Source of the DNA: Crocosphaera sp. UHCC 0190
GTDB lineage: Bacteria > Cyanobacteriota > Cyanobacteriia > Cyanobacteriales > Microcystaceae
DNA length: 64,000 nt
Assembly: GCF_034932065.1 (NCBI RefSeq)
Contig: NZ_JAYGHP010000001.1
Location: forward strand, 248,001 to 312,000
Direction of reading: 5' to 3'
A model generated the notes under the pieces. That model was given only the letters and a program-made list of their open reading frames with translations, was not told where the DNA came from and did not search any database. Made by a program: the position numbers and the translations under genes. Below, in pieces: positions 15,564-25,390 of the stretch. The number at the start of each line of letters is the position of its first letter. Position 1 is the first letter of the stretch.

Positions 15564-17984
15564 TTAGCGTTGCATATGTTCATCTAACAAAGATTTTGCC
15601 TGAGGTTTATAAATAAGATAAAAGAGAGCTTCTAGATAGCGCAACATATCTTCTCGGTTTTCTTTTGAAGTAAAATTCCAAAAGCCATAAACCCTGGCTA
15701 AAGAAAGCAATTGTTTCGTATGAGTTGTCCAAGTATAGTGATTCTGGACTCTTTCAATTGCTTGTTTAGAAATAAATTCCCAAAAACCAGAATTCTCCTC
15801 ACATTTAGTGATAAATTCTAAAATTTTATCGGCAGTTTCTTCAAGGTTTGTAGGATTAATATAGAAGCCATTCACTTGATCTTGAATAATTTCTAAAGGG
15901 CCACCAAATTTAGTCCCAAATGTCGGTAAACCTGACACCATTGCCTCTAAAATTGTTAAGCCAAAAGGCTCAAATAATGATGATTGAACAAAAATTCCGC
16001 GATGATCAGCAATAACTCTGTAAATTTCTCCAGCTTCTGTTTTCGGCAATCTTATTCCTAACCAGCGAATTTTTCCATGTAAATTATAGACATTAATCAG
16101 ATGATAAACGCGCTCAATTTCTTCCCTTTCTTGATCATTTGCGGCTTCAAAAACAGACAGTTTGCCTGTGACAATAATTAAATTACATCGTTTTTGAAGT
16201 TCGGTCGAATGACCAAAAATATCAATTAATCCAGCAATATTTTTAATCCTATCCAATCGTCCCATGGAAAAAATTGGTCGTTTTTTGGGATCTTCTAAAA
16301 CCCCAAAAATATGTTCAGAATCCTCATTGACAAACAGTAATTCTTCTAGTTGATTAATTTTACTAGAAAGTCTATTTTCTTCTTGGCTGTAGGGAAAATA
16401 AACAGTTTCGTTGACACCAGGAGGAACAACATTAAATTTAGGAGAAAATAACTCAATTCCATGAACAACATGGTAAAGATCGGGCATGGTAAAACTCTGA
16501 TAAGATTCATATTGCCCTACACTATCAGGAAAACCAGCAATTTCTTGATAGGTACTAGAAATTATACAGTTTGCAGCATTCATGGCGATTAAATCAGCCG
16601 TGAATTGTAAAGAAAAGTGATAAACATTTTCTAAATCTTGCCAGTATAAGTTACTAAATAAATATTTGGATTTTTCTAAGGCATGGGCAATATTAAATTG
16701 AGTAACCTTTAAGCGTCTTGCTAGTAAAAAAGCGACTAAGTTTCCATCAGAATAGTTGCCAACAATTAAATCAGGATTTCCTTGAAACTCGGCTAATAAT
16801 TCTTTTTCCGCATCAATAGCAAAGGTTTCTAAATAGGGCCAAACTTCAAATCGAGACACCCAATTTTGGGTGATATTAGGATTATATTCTCGGAAAGGAA
16901 CTCGCAGAATCCAGACATTTTCTGTTCCATGAATTCGTTCTAAGCGTTGATTACATTTAGTCCCTTCGCTGTTAGGAATTAAGCGGGTTAAGATAATGAC
17001 TTTTGGCTCAATTTGTAGAGAATCTAATCCGGCCAAAGTAATATCTTCTTTTAGTTGTTTTTCAAGATTTCTTGCCTGATCAATTATGTAAACAACTTGT
17101 CCTCCTGTGTCAGGGCGACCTAACACTGCTTCTTGTCCAAACCATCCATGAATAGACACTAAAGCAATCCGAAAAATCATGGGAATTCGAGATAGAAAGG
17201 CTTCTAAAACGCGATCATCAGGAGAGTCAATTAATTCATCCAGAATTCCTAGGGTTTCTTTAACCCTACCTGCAGTATTTCCCCATCCTGCTTCAAACCC
17301 CATATTTTGTAATTCAAAGCGAAATTCTTCATAGGATTGAGTATCAGGAAGTCTACTAACAAAGCTCAAACAGTCTTTAATTTGATCCGATAATTCCCGT
17401 TGATTTCTAATTCTTCCATTAATCAGTAAGGTTGTGCCATTGTATTGATGAATACTCAAAAATCCAAATAAAGCATCTAACCATTGACGAGGATCTTGAA
17501 ATAGCTTACTTGAAAGATAACGGTTAATAAATTGCATCCCTTGACCGATATTTTTAGGATCACGAATCATTGGAGAGTAGTCATAAAATGGCTGTAGGTC
17601 AATTTCAAATACATCTCCTTCTTCTGGATGAAAATGATCCACAAAATCATCACGAATATCTAATAATTCTCGGACAGTTAATGCTTCAACCGCTAAATCT
17701 TCATAAATGCGATAAATTTCTTGTTTGGCAATTTTTGGTCGATAAACGAGACAGATGCTTTCTGTTTCTAAAATAATTTCTTGAGTGTAGTATACTAATC
17801 GACTAAGACGGGAATTTCGAGAATAAGAAGAGGGTTTTTCATAGGCTTTGCAAAACTCCTCAAAGGCTAATAAAATATCATTGCGTAACAAGTAACGATG
17901 ATCGAATTGACGTAATTCGCCAATAAAATTAAATAAGTCTGCTTTTTCATCTGATTTAAAGATCAGTTCAATTAAATTAGCCAT
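15564..17984 (-). CDS. susA: Sucrose synthase
   Basis: Reversible enzyme converting sucrose and a nucleoside diphosphate to fructose and NDP-glucose; in cyanobacteria it mostly cleaves sucrose and feeds glycogen and cell-wall sugars. The 806-aa protein has an N-terminal regulatory region (about 1-270) and a GT-B glycosyltransferase core. Core motifs are SIHGWFGQEAVLGRPDTGGQ, WPYLETFAIDAEKELLAEFQ, VGNYSDGNLVAFLLA, HALEKSKYLFSNLYW, VPPGVNETVYFPY and the donor-site FEPFGLTILEAMVSGLPTFGT. The length and the N-terminal region separate it from sucrose-phosphate synthase. No phosphatase domain is present. It is unlinked to other sucrose genes here. Confidence 0.95.
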   Translation of the reverse strand: MANLIELIFKSDEKADLFNFIGELRQFDHRYLLRNDILLAFEEFCKAYEKPSSYSRNSRLSRLVYYTQEIILETESICLVYRPKIAKQEIYRIYEDLAVEALTVRELLDIRDDFVDHFHPEEGDVFEIDLQPFYDYSPMIRDPKNIGQGMQFINRYLSSKLFQDPRQWLDALFGFLSIHQYNGTTLLINGRIRNQRELSDQIKDCLSFVSRLPDTQSYEEFRFELQNMGFEAGWGNTAGRVKETLGILDELIDSPDDRVLEAFLSRIPMIFRIALVSIHGWFGQEAVLGRPDTGGQVVYIIDQARNLEKQLKEDITLAGLDSLQIEPKVIILTRLIPNSEGTKCNQRLERIHGTENVWILRVPFREYNPNITQNWVSRFEVWPYLETFAIDAEKELLAEFQGNPDLIVGNYSDGNLVAFLLARRLKVTQFNIAHALEKSKYLFSNLYWQDLENVYHFSLQFTADLIAMNAANCIISSTYQEIAGFPDSVGQYESYQSFTMPDLYHVVHGIELFSPKFNVVPPGVNETVYFPYSQEENRLSSKINQLEELLFVNEDSEHIFGVLEDPKKRPIFSMGRLDRIKNIAGLIDIFGHSTELQKRCNLIIVTGKLSVFEAANDQEREEIERVYHLINVYNLHGKIRWLGIRLPKTEAGEIYRVIADHRGIFVQSSLFEPFGLTILEAMVSGLPTFGTKFGGPLEIIQDQVNGFYINPTNLEETADKILEFITKCEENSGFWEFISKQAIERVQNHYTWTTHTKQLLSLARVYGFWNFTSKENREDMLRYLEALFYLIYKPQAKSLLDEHMQR

Positions 17985-18117
17985 AGAAATCTCTCAAATT
18001 GAATCAGTAACAATAAATAGAGATAGGAATCATGATTTCTGATCCCTATCTTTCCTTGGAAAAATCTGGGATTAATTATGTGGAGTTTATTACTTTATTT
18101 AAAGTATTTTTTTTTTA

Positions 18118-18600
18118 TTAACCCCCATATTGCCATCCTGTACTTTCGAGAGTTAAGGGATTCCCTTCACGATGAATTCCTGCCCCAATCACTTCCCCAA
18201 CATAGACGGTGTGATCACCCTTTTCTACGGAACCAATGACTCGACATTCCACATATCCTAATGAGTCTTTAATGATAGGACATCCCGTTTCTTTTCCTTC
18301 ATAAAATTCCACCTCTTCAAATTTATTACCAACCCGACTTTTTGGTTTAAAAAATTGGGCAGCTAATTCTTTTTGTCCCTCTTCTAAGAAACTGAGGGAG
18401 AAAACTCCGCTTTTTTTTAGCATAGCGTGGGAACCGGAATCACTTTTGACACAGTTAATGACTAGGGGAGGTTCAAAAGACCCCTGCATTACCCAACTGG
18501 CCGTAAATCCATTTAATTCTTCTCCATCCTTGACCCCACAAATATAGAGTCCATGAGGAATTTTTCGTAACATTGTTTTTTTTGCTTTTTCGTCTAACAA
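18118..18600 (-). CDS. Flavin reductase-like FMN-binding protein
   Basis: A 160-aa protein of the flavin reductase (split-barrel FMN-binding) family. Features are IPHGLYICGVKDGEELNGFTASWVMQGSFEPPLV, which covers the flavin-binding strand and the helix that follows, then FSLSFLEEG and the C-terminal DHTVYVGEVIGAG. It resembles the C-terminal domain of cyanobacterial flavodiiron proteins as well as free-standing reductases. With no metallo-lactamase or flavodoxin partner next to it, the electron acceptor cannot be named. The next minus-strand gene upstream, the deoxyhypusine-synthase-like gene, is separated by 77 bases. Confidence 0.85.
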   Translation of the reverse strand: MLDEKAKKTMLRKIPHGLYICGVKDGEELNGFTASWVMQGSFEPPLVINCVKSDSGSHAMLKKSGVFSLSFLEEGQKELAAQFFKPKSRVGNKFEEVEFYEGKETGCPIIKDSLGYVECRVIGSVEKGDHTVYVGEVIGAGIHREGNPLTLESTGWQYGG

Positions 18601-18677
18601 GGTGATTTATCTCCTGATTTTTTATTAATCATTTTAGGGGGCATATACCCCCATTGCTATAATATCAAAAAGTTTCT

Positions 18678-19646
18678 TCAACTTTCTAACACATAATTGA
18701 AAATCAAGGGCGCAACAATGGTGGCATCTGATTCAATCACGTAGCTAGGGGTATCTACATCTAGTTTACCCCAAGTAATCTTTTCATTGGGAACAGCACC
18801 ACTATAGGAACCATAGGAGGTGGTAGAGTCACTAATTTGAGCAAAATAACCCCATAATTTACAAGGGAGTTTCAAGTCTTGTTGAATCAAGGGGACAACA
18901 CAAATAGGAAAATCTCCGGCAATTCCTCCTCCAATTTGAAAAAAACCAAGGGAAGCTGTTTGGGTATTTTCTTGATACCATTTAACTAACATTTGCATTT
19001 GCTCTAGTCCACTTTTCATGATGTTTGTATCACTAAGATTCCCTTTAATAACCTGGGAAACAAACATATTACCGAGGGTGGAATCTTCCCATCCAGGGGT
19101 AAAAATCTTTAGCCCTTTTTGCCAAGCAGCTATTACCCAAGAATCTTTAGGATCAATTTGATACTCATCTTTTAATAGCCCACTTTCTAGTAGCTGATAG
19201 GTATATTCATAGGGAAAAAATCTTTGATTTGAGCGATCAGCTTTTTGCCATAATGTTAAGAGATGACTTTCGATTTTTCTCATGGCTTCTTCTTCCGGAA
19301 TACAGGTATCTGTTACCCGATTTAATCCATTATCTAATAAAATTGTTTCATCTTCTGTGGTAAGATAACGATAATGGGGAATTCTTTTGTAGTGATTATG
19401 GGCAACTAAATTAAAGATATCTTCTTCTAAATTGGCCCCAGTGCAACAAATTCCATGCACTTTATCTGCGCGAATCATTTCAGCTAAAGAAATACCTAAC
19501 TCAGCGGTACTCATTGCACCAGCTAGAGTTACTAACATTTTATTTCCTGTTTGTAAATGTCTCACCCACCCCTCTGCCGCATCTCGACAAGCTGCTGCGT
19601 TAAAATGGCGGAAATTGCGCTGCATAAAGTGTCTGGTATTCATCAC
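18678..19646 (-). CDS. Deoxyhypusine synthase-like protein
   Basis: A 322-aa member of the deoxyhypusine synthase family, a NAD-dependent enzyme class that moves an aminobutyl group from spermidine. Motifs are LAGAMSTAELGISLAEMI, CCTGANLEEDIF, TPGWEDSTLGNMF, QIGGGIAGDFPICVV and the lysine region EKITWGKLD, where K294 matches the imine-forming lysine. Bacteria lack eIF5A, so bacterial members are usually thought to make homospermidine or related polyamines, or to modify another target. The gene lies next to a ureohydrolase on the same strand, which supports a polyamine link. Two Met codons begin the protein and either could be used. Confidence 0.85.
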   Translation of the reverse strand: MMNTRHFMQRNFRHFNAAACRDAAEGWVRHLQTGNKMLVTLAGAMSTAELGISLAEMIRADKVHGICCTGANLEEDIFNLVAHNHYKRIPHYRYLTTEDETILLDNGLNRVTDTCIPEEEAMRKIESHLLTLWQKADRSNQRFFPYEYTYQLLESGLLKDEYQIDPKDSWVIAAWQKGLKIFTPGWEDSTLGNMFVSQVIKGNLSDTNIMKSGLEQMQMLVKWYQENTQTASLGFFQIGGGIAGDFPICVVPLIQQDLKLPCKLWGYFAQISDSTTSYGSYSGAVPNEKITWGKLDVDTPSYVIESDATIVAPLIFNYVLES

Positions 19647-19793
19647 AAGTTTCCTAAAATCATAGTGTTGGTGTCGCTGTAGAATAATTTTAAACAGCCT
19701 TATTTTTAGAATAATCTAAATTGCTATTTTTTGACATAATTTTTGGAGAAAAGTTCTCAAAAAAACTTAAGAAATATTAAAGATTTGTCTAGG

Positions 19794-20837
19794 TTAGCGG
19801 TTAGACAAATACATCAAATTAGCCAATTTATAGAGGAGTCTTGCCCCCACATTACCATCCCATTCATTATCACTGCCAGGGGCGACTTCACAGAGATCAA
19901 AGCCTATAATGACTTTACCCGCATCTACAACTTTTTGAATCAGATAGACAACTTGACTAAAATCCAGTCCTCCTGGTACGGGGGTTCCGGTATTAGGGCA
20001 AAATCTCGGATCTAATCCATCAATATCAAAGCTAATATAGACTTTATCAGGTAATTTGTCTACAATTTGCTGACATTGAAAGTCCCAAGAAATTCCTTGA
20101 TATTGATTCGTTTTAATTGTCCAATCATTAAACATTATAATTCGGGGATCATTCCTAATAATTTCTAATTCTTGTTCACAAATATCTCGAATTCCTACTT
20201 GAACTAAATGGGTAATTGAATCTAATTGTAAAACATTGTACATGATTGAAGCATGGGAATAGATAAAACCTTCATAAGCTTGTCGTAAATCTGCATGAGC
20301 ATCTATGTGTAAAATGCCATAATTATTGTGTTTTTCTGTCAAAGCTTTGATCAATCCCAACGGTACACTATGATCGCCCCCAATTAGTGCAATTAGTTTA
20401 TTGTATTCTAACATTTTTTTAGTGGTATCATAAACCCAATCATTCAGTTCTTTTGAAGCTTGATTAATGGTTTTTAAGTCTTTTTTTAAAGCTAGAGAAA
20501 GGGGATTATCTTGATAAGTTTGATAATCAATAATAGTTTTAGCAATGGAGCGCATTTTTTGATTTTTTTCTTTGATTTCTAAGCTAATTGGAATGGTTCC
20601 ATGTCCAATTTTCCAAGCATCTTGAAGATGAAAATCCTCCCATTCTATTTGAACTGATGCCTCTAAAATAGCTTGTGGCCCTTCTGATGTACCTGCATTA
20701 TAAGAAGTAGTAACATCCCAAGGAACGGACAAAAAAATAATGTTAGATTCTTCAATACTTGTGGAAAGTCCAAAGAAATTTCCGTTCGGTTTAGAAATAC
20801 CATTGGGGTTTAAATTATCCAATTTTTTCTGAGTCAT
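19794..20837 (-). CDS. Ureohydrolase (agmatinase/arginase/guanidine hydrolase family)
   Basis: A binuclear-metal hydrolase that releases urea from a guanidino compound. The 347-aa protein keeps all metal ligands: GGDHS (153-157), DAHAD (179-183) and SFDIDGLDP near residue 275. Between the N-terminal GTSEGPQAILEAS and the GGDHS motif lies an insertion of about 60 residues rich in charged residues (about 88-145), longer than in standard SpeB. Members of this family in cyanobacteria include agmatinase and the nickel-dependent guanidine hydrolase, and sequence alone does not settle which this is. Adjacency to the deoxyhypusine-synthase-like gene favours agmatinase, but no nickel-chaperone genes are nearby to help decide. 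Confidence 0.85.
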   Translation of the reverse strand: MTQKKLDNLNPNGISKPNGNFFGLSTSIEESNIIFLSVPWDVTTSYNAGTSEGPQAILEASVQIEWEDFHLQDAWKIGHGTIPISLEIKEKNQKMRSIAKTIIDYQTYQDNPLSLALKKDLKTINQASKELNDWVYDTTKKMLEYNKLIALIGGDHSVPLGLIKALTEKHNNYGILHIDAHADLRQAYEGFIYSHASIMYNVLQLDSITHLVQVGIRDICEQELEIIRNDPRIIMFNDWTIKTNQYQGISWDFQCQQIVDKLPDKVYISFDIDGLDPRFCPNTGTPVPGGLDFSQVVYLIQKVVDAGKVIIGFDLCEVAPGSDNEWDGNVGARLLYKLANLMYLSNR

Positions 20838-20951
20838 ATTCTGTTTAATTGCTCTAGAGTTTGAATCGTTATCTTAATTGTTTTCTTTTGACTACAATAG
20901 CAAGAATTACTAATTTTTGAAGTGTTTTATGGAAAATCTTAAGGATTGAAT

Positions 20952-22196
20952 TTATTGTTTAGAGTCTGACTCAAATTCTTCAAATAGGGTAGCTAAAATT
21001 GTATTAGATACTAAAAATCCATCGGGATCAGTGAGACGAATTTTAGTTAGTTCTCCCCATTTGTTATCATTAATATTACTAATTATATGACCATTTGTAT
21101 CGATTAATTCAACCCATTGTTGTTGAATATAAGGACATAATTTCTGGTAAATTCTTGGCATGATTTCTTTTCCAAATTGTGCAACTATTTTTGATGAATC
21201 GACTCCATCACTAAGTCTTAAACCCAACATAAAAGTTTCGAGTAAATGATCAATATTAGTCAAATAAGGACTATCAATAAAATAATTTGATTTTAATAAT
21301 TCCTCAACCCAATCATAATAAGTTTGACGAGTGCGAGGCCGAGTAAATCTTTGTTGATTTGTGTAACTTGCTGCTCCCATACCAAAAGCGTAATAAGGCT
21401 TATTTTCCCAATAAACTCGATTATGAAGACATTGATAACCGGATTTTGCATAATTAGAAATCTCATAATGTTCATATCCTGCATTCGTTAATATTTGCTG
21501 AGTCAAACGATACATTTGAGCCGCTATTTCATCCTGTGGCAAAGGAAATTTACCGGGTTTATATTGTTTACCAAAAGCTGTCACAGGTTCCAAAACTAAA
21601 TCATAACAAGAAAGATGTTTAGGGTTAATTTCAATCGCTTTTTCTAAGGAAAATTGCCAAGCTTCTAAAGTTTGATAAGGCAAACCAGAGATCAAATCTA
21701 AACTAAAATTATCAATATTAACTTGATGAATTAAGTTAATAGCATTCTCAATATCTTTAAGACGATGAAAGCGACCACACTTTTCTAATAATTCATCCTG
21801 AAACACTTGAATTCCCAAACTAAATCGATTAACTCCCAGATTTTTATAGCTCTGTAATTGTTGTAATGTAAAGGTTCCAGGGTCCATTTCTAAAGAAATT
21901 TCTGCATCAGAGCTAATCCCAAAATGTTGAGCTAACGTTGTTAAAATTTTCTCCAAATAAACAGGGGATAATAAAGAAGGGGTTCCTCCTCCGAAAAAAA
22001 CAGTTTTTAAAGGAACATTATAAGAGGGTGTAACTTGAATTTCTTGACATAAAATATCCACATAGTTTTGAATAGAGAGGGATGTATTAATATCAGTTTT
22101 ATCCCCCAAAACGGAAATCGGGAAATCACAATAATAACAGCGACGACGACAAAAAGGGATATGAAGATAAGCTGAGGAAGGAATCATTGTTTCCAT
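20952..22196 (-). CDS. hemW: HemW-like radical SAM protein
   Basis: A 414-aa radical SAM protein of the HemN/HemW group. The 4Fe-4S motif is CRRRCYYC (C16, C20, C23, the CX3CX2C spacing) after AYLHIPF. Following it are VFFGGGTPSLL, LEMDPGTF, RFSLGIQVFQDELLEKCGR and DLISGLPYQTLEAW. Family knowledge places HemW as a heme chaperone rather than the oxygen-independent coproporphyrinogen oxidase HemN. The extra N-terminal cysteine of HemN (CX2CXC) is not present. The C-terminal RLTDPDGFLVSNTILATLF is the usual HemW ending. It diverges from the PIN/TRAM gene. Confidence 0.88.
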   Translation of the reverse strand: METMIPSSAYLHIPFCRRRCYYCDFPISVLGDKTDINTSLSIQNYVDILCQEIQVTPSYNVPLKTVFFGGGTPSLLSPVYLEKILTTLAQHFGISSDAEISLEMDPGTFTLQQLQSYKNLGVNRFSLGIQVFQDELLEKCGRFHRLKDIENAINLIHQVNIDNFSLDLISGLPYQTLEAWQFSLEKAIEINPKHLSCYDLVLEPVTAFGKQYKPGKFPLPQDEIAAQMYRLTQQILTNAGYEHYEISNYAKSGYQCLHNRVYWENKPYYAFGMGAASYTNQQRFTRPRTRQTYYDWVEELLKSNYFIDSPYLTNIDHLLETFMLGLRLSDGVDSSKIVAQFGKEIMPRIYQKLCPYIQQQWVELIDTNGHIISNINDNKWGELTKIRLTDPDGFLVSNTILATLFEEFESDSKQ

Positions 22197-22298
22197 AAAA
22201 GATTGGGTAAAGATAAAAAATATTATTAAAATTACTAAATTTATGTAACTAAAACAGGAACAAACGAGTTGATAATCAATAAGAGCCGATCAAAAGGA

Positions 22299-22304
22299 TA
22301 TAAT
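22299..22304 (+). promoter_or_regulatory. -10 element upstream of the PIN/TRAM gene
   Basis: A perfect TATAAT lies 80 bases before the chosen start at 22384. No good -35 box stands at the right distance; a TTGATA is 24 bases upstream, too far for a standard promoter. Confidence 0.35.
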
Positions 22305-22383
22305 AGGGAATCATTTGGAACTTGTAGGAAAACTTTACTAATTTTTTCTCTTGACTCCCACAATATTGATTAAGATAGAAATT

Positions 22384-23466
22384 ATGATTGATGCCATTAT
22401 TATCCTCATATTTATCCTAGCAGCCGCCGGAGTCGGTTTTGATAGTGTAGATTTGCTCCCCTTAGAGGTTCAAGGGCAAATCTCCAATATTGATGCTTTA
22501 CGGTGGTTAGGGGCCGGTTTTACCTCAATTCTTGGTCTGGCCCTGGGTTTAGTTGCTCAAACCACCTATCGTCGTTTAGAAATGCGAATTCGGACGACTC
22601 CCATTGAAGTCATTTTAACAAGGGCCGTAGGATTGGTTATTGGCCTGTTAATTGCTAATCTGATGTTAGCCCCAATTTTCCTGCTTCCCATTCCCAAAGA
22701 GTTTGCCTTTATCAAACCGATGACTGCTATTTTGGGAAGTGTGATGTTTTCTTTCATGGGAATTAGTTTAGCCGATACCCATGGACGCACCTTTTTACGA
22801 CTGATTAACCCCAACAGCATTGAAACCCTTTTAGTGGCCGAAGGCACCTTACAAGCAGCTTCAACGAAAGTTGTGGATACTAGCTGTATTATTGATGGTC
22901 GCATTGAACAACTCCTAGACACGGGATTTATTGAAGGACAAATTTTGATTCCGCAGTTTGTCTTACAGGAGTTACAACAGTTAGCAGATGCGAGTAATGA
23001 TCAAAAACGGGTCAGGGGACGACGGGGGTTAGATATCCTCAACCGTATGCAAGAAGCCTTTCCTAAACGTATTGTGATCCATTCTGCTGATTATGAAGAC
23101 ATTGCCACCGTTGACGCAAAATTAGTTCATCTTGCTCAAGAAATCAATGGCACCCTATTGACCAATGATTACAATTTGAGCAAGGTGGCCAATCTGCAAA
23201 AAGTGACCATTCTCAACGTCAATGATATCGCCCAGGCCATTCGCCCCATTTATTTACCTGGGGACACCTTAGACCTCAAAATTCTTAAACCTGGGAAAGA
23301 ACCCACCCAAGGCATCGGTTATCTACAAGATGGGACAATGGTAGTGGTAGAAGAGGGGAAAGACTATTTAGGGGGAGAGTTAAGGGTTGTAGTAACTTCC
23401 GCCCTCCAAACCTCTGCAGGCCGCATGATTTTTGCTAAACCTCAGTCAATTGTTGCTTCATCATAG
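22384..23466 (+). CDS. PIN/TRAM-domain membrane protein
   Basis: A 360-aa inner-membrane protein. Four hydrophobic helices occupy about residues 1-125 of the chosen form. A PIN nuclease-like domain follows (VVDTSCIIDGRIEQLL, then LTNDYNLSKVANL), and a C-terminal TRAM domain (GIGYLQDGTMVVVEEG, LGGELRVVVTSALQTSAGRMIFA) that may bind RNA. It is the cyanobacterial relative of Bacillus YacL. PIN acidic residues are visible (D of VDTS, D of TNDY), so RNase activity is possible but not proven. I start it at the ATG at 22384 (MIDAIIILIF), where the first helix begins; a TTG at 22351 has no ribosome site. Confidence 0.88.
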   Translation: MIDAIIILIFILAAAGVGFDSVDLLPLEVQGQISNIDALRWLGAGFTSILGLALGLVAQTTYRRLEMRIRTTPIEVILTRAVGLVIGLLIANLMLAPIFLLPIPKEFAFIKPMTAILGSVMFSFMGISLADTHGRTFLRLINPNSIETLLVAEGTLQAASTKVVDTSCIIDGRIEQLLDTGFIEGQILIPQFVLQELQQLADASNDQKRVRGRRGLDILNRMQEAFPKRIVIHSADYEDIATVDAKLVHLAQEINGTLLTNDYNLSKVANLQKVTILNVNDIAQAIRPIYLPGDTLDLKILKPGKEPTQGIGYLQDGTMVVVEEGKDYLGGELRVVVTSALQTSAGRMIFAKPQSIVASS

Positions 23467-23477
23467 GCCAAATCACC

Positions 23478-24230
23478 CTAAGCGATCGCCAATTCTTGGG
23501 ATGAGGTTTCCCCTTCATGTAACCCCTTCAAACTGGTTTCTAAATCATGAATTAGCTTTTCTGAATTACTTTTCATCCCTTGGGTATCATAGGAAGCAGC
23601 ATCAAGGGGAGGGCCAATATTAACTGTGACATGGGTTCCCCAACTGGGATAGGGTTGATTGTATTGGATACTTACTGGCAGAATTTTCACCCCGCAACCA
23701 GGTTGTTGAGACTCTACTTCTAAGGCAATGCGGGCCACACCTCGTTTTAAGGGGTGAATCTGAGTATCTCGAAAAATCCCCCCTTCAGGAAAAATCACCA
23801 ACATTTCCCCAAGTTTTAGAACTTCCACGCTATGTCTTAAACTACTCATGGCGGGATGGTTTACATCGATAGGAAACCCGCCTAAACGCCGAATAAACCA
23901 GCCCTGAATGCCTTTTATTTCACTCGATGTCACCATAAACCGCAAATCTCGACCACTCACCCAGCGGCCAAGGGTATAGGGAATTACCAAGGCATCCCAA
24001 CGGGAACGATGGGTAGGGGCCACAATTACGGGCCCAGTTTTAGGGATATTTTCTTGTCCTGTAATGGTGAGGCGACCAAAAAACGAGGGCATTATGAGCC
24101 AATATCCTAAGGGATAAGCGAGACGAATTAACCAAGGGGAAATTCGGGATTTAACTTGATGGCTAGATAGAGTAGATTGAGTCATAAATCTGGCAAAATG
24201 CAAGCAAAAATCTTTAAAAATAGGGTTCAT
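23478..24230 (-). CDS. plsC: 1-acyl-glycerol-3-phosphate acyltransferase family (PlsC)
   Basis: Adds the second fatty acid to lysophosphatidate in membrane lipid synthesis. The 250-aa protein has the catalytic H(X4)D motif as PTHRSRWDAL, the substrate motif FPEGGIFRDTQIHPLKRGVA and a hydrophobic N-terminal region around residues 30-50 that anchors it to the membrane. The first ATG adds about 15 residues before MTQSTLSS, which is a possible later start. It ends 11 bases from the convergent PIN/TRAM gene with no room for a long terminator. Confidence 0.85.
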   Translation of the reverse strand: MNPIFKDFCLHFARFMTQSTLSSHQVKSRISPWLIRLAYPLGYWLIMPSFFGRLTITGQENIPKTGPVIVAPTHRSRWDALVIPYTLGRWVSGRDLRFMVTSSEIKGIQGWFIRRLGGFPIDVNHPAMSSLRHSVEVLKLGEMLVIFPEGGIFRDTQIHPLKRGVARIALEVESQQPGCGVKILPVSIQYNQPYPSWGTHVTVNIGPPLDAASYDTQGMKSNSEKLIHDLETSLKGLHEGETSSQELAIA

Positions 24231-24318
24231 TGTAGCTACACTATAAACTCTGGTTTAGTTTAGTGTCTCGCTAAATCAGGACAGTTGATGGGGTGTCAAG
24301 ATCTTACAATTGATAGGG

Positions 24319-25173
24319 TTAAGCAAATACCACAGTACGATTACCGTAAACTAAGACCCGATGTTGTAAGTGTAAACGCACGGCCCTAGCTAAAACAAAC
24401 CGTTCTAAGTCTTTGCCTTTACGAATTAAATCAGCAATGGTATCTCGATGGGAAACTCTAACAACATCCTGTTCAATAATCGGCCCTTCATCTAAATCAG
24501 CCGTGACAAAATGGGCCGTTGCCCCAATAATTTTTACCCCTCTTTCATGGGCCCGGTGGTAAGGGTTGGCACCAGCAAAGGCAGGAAGAAATGAGTGATG
24601 AATATTAATAACATTGGGAAAATGATGGATAAATTCTGGGGTGAGAATTTGCATATATTTAGCGAGAACAACTAAATCAATACGATACTGTCGTAAGATT
24701 TCTAATTGTCTTGCTTCTTGTTGAATTTTATTGTCTTTATTGATGGAAAGATAGTGAAAATCGATGCCAAATTGTTCTGCGATCGCTTCTAACTTTTGAT
24801 GATTACTAATAATTAAAGCGATCTCGGCCGGCAGTTCTTTGGCTTGCCATCGCCAGAGTAAATCGAGTAAACAATGGTCTTGTTTTGTTACCCATAAAGC
24901 TAGGCGAGGAATGGTATCCGAAAAATGAATATCCCAAACGGCTTGTAAGGGTTTAGCAATGGCGGCAAAAGCTGGAGCAATCATATCACGAGATAAATTA
25001 AATCCTTCTAATTGCCATTCAATTCGGGCTAAAAATAAACCGGCTTCAAAATCTGTATGTTGATCCGCATGGATAATATTGCCACCATTAGCATAGATAA
25101 AATTAGCAAATTTAGCCACTAACCCTTGTTGATCAGGACAGGAAATTAGTAAAGTAGCGGTTGGCCCATTCAT
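24319..25173 (-). CDS. purU: Formyltetrahydrofolate deformylase
   Basis: Hydrolyses 10-formyltetrahydrofolate to formate and tetrahydrofolate, balancing the one-carbon pool used in purine and methionine synthesis. The 284 residues comprise an N-terminal ACT domain (LLISCPDQQGLVAKFANFI, about 7-80) and a C-terminal formyltransferase-like domain with VVLAKYMQIL, NIHHSFLPAFAGANPYHRA and GATAHFVTADLDEGPIIEQ. The catalytic Asn, His and Asp (N of NIHHS, H of HHSFLP, D of DEGPI) are all present. Length matches the family. Confidence 0.95.
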   Translation of the reverse strand: MNGPTATLLISCPDQQGLVAKFANFIYANGGNIIHADQHTDFEAGLFLARIEWQLEGFNLSRDMIAPAFAAIAKPLQAVWDIHFSDTIPRLALWVTKQDHCLLDLLWRWQAKELPAEIALIISNHQKLEAIAEQFGIDFHYLSINKDNKIQQEARQLEILRQYRIDLVVLAKYMQILTPEFIHHFPNVINIHHSFLPAFAGANPYHRAHERGVKIIGATAHFVTADLDEGPIIEQDVVRVSHRDTIADLIRKGKDLERFVLARAVRLHLQHRVLVYGNRTVVFA

Positions 25174-25390
25174 AATCGCTGAGATAATATTGCTATTTTT
25201 ATTGTAATCAATATTTGCTCAAAAAATGATTCAAGTATTCAAATTTAAAGACTTTTTTCGGACTGAGCAGATTTTAGAGGATTCACAATAAAATTATACT
25301 AATCAAAGCTTAAAAAAAACATTAAAATTTGGTCAATTTATTGGGTATGATTTTATCCTAAATGTGTTGCCCCTTCTGGAGAGGTTATTA

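Noticed and set aside
19743-20015. 90-aa plus-strand frame overlapping the ureohydrolase end
   Set aside because: Most of it is antisense to the metal-binding C-terminal region of the ureohydrolase and it has no recognisable domain.
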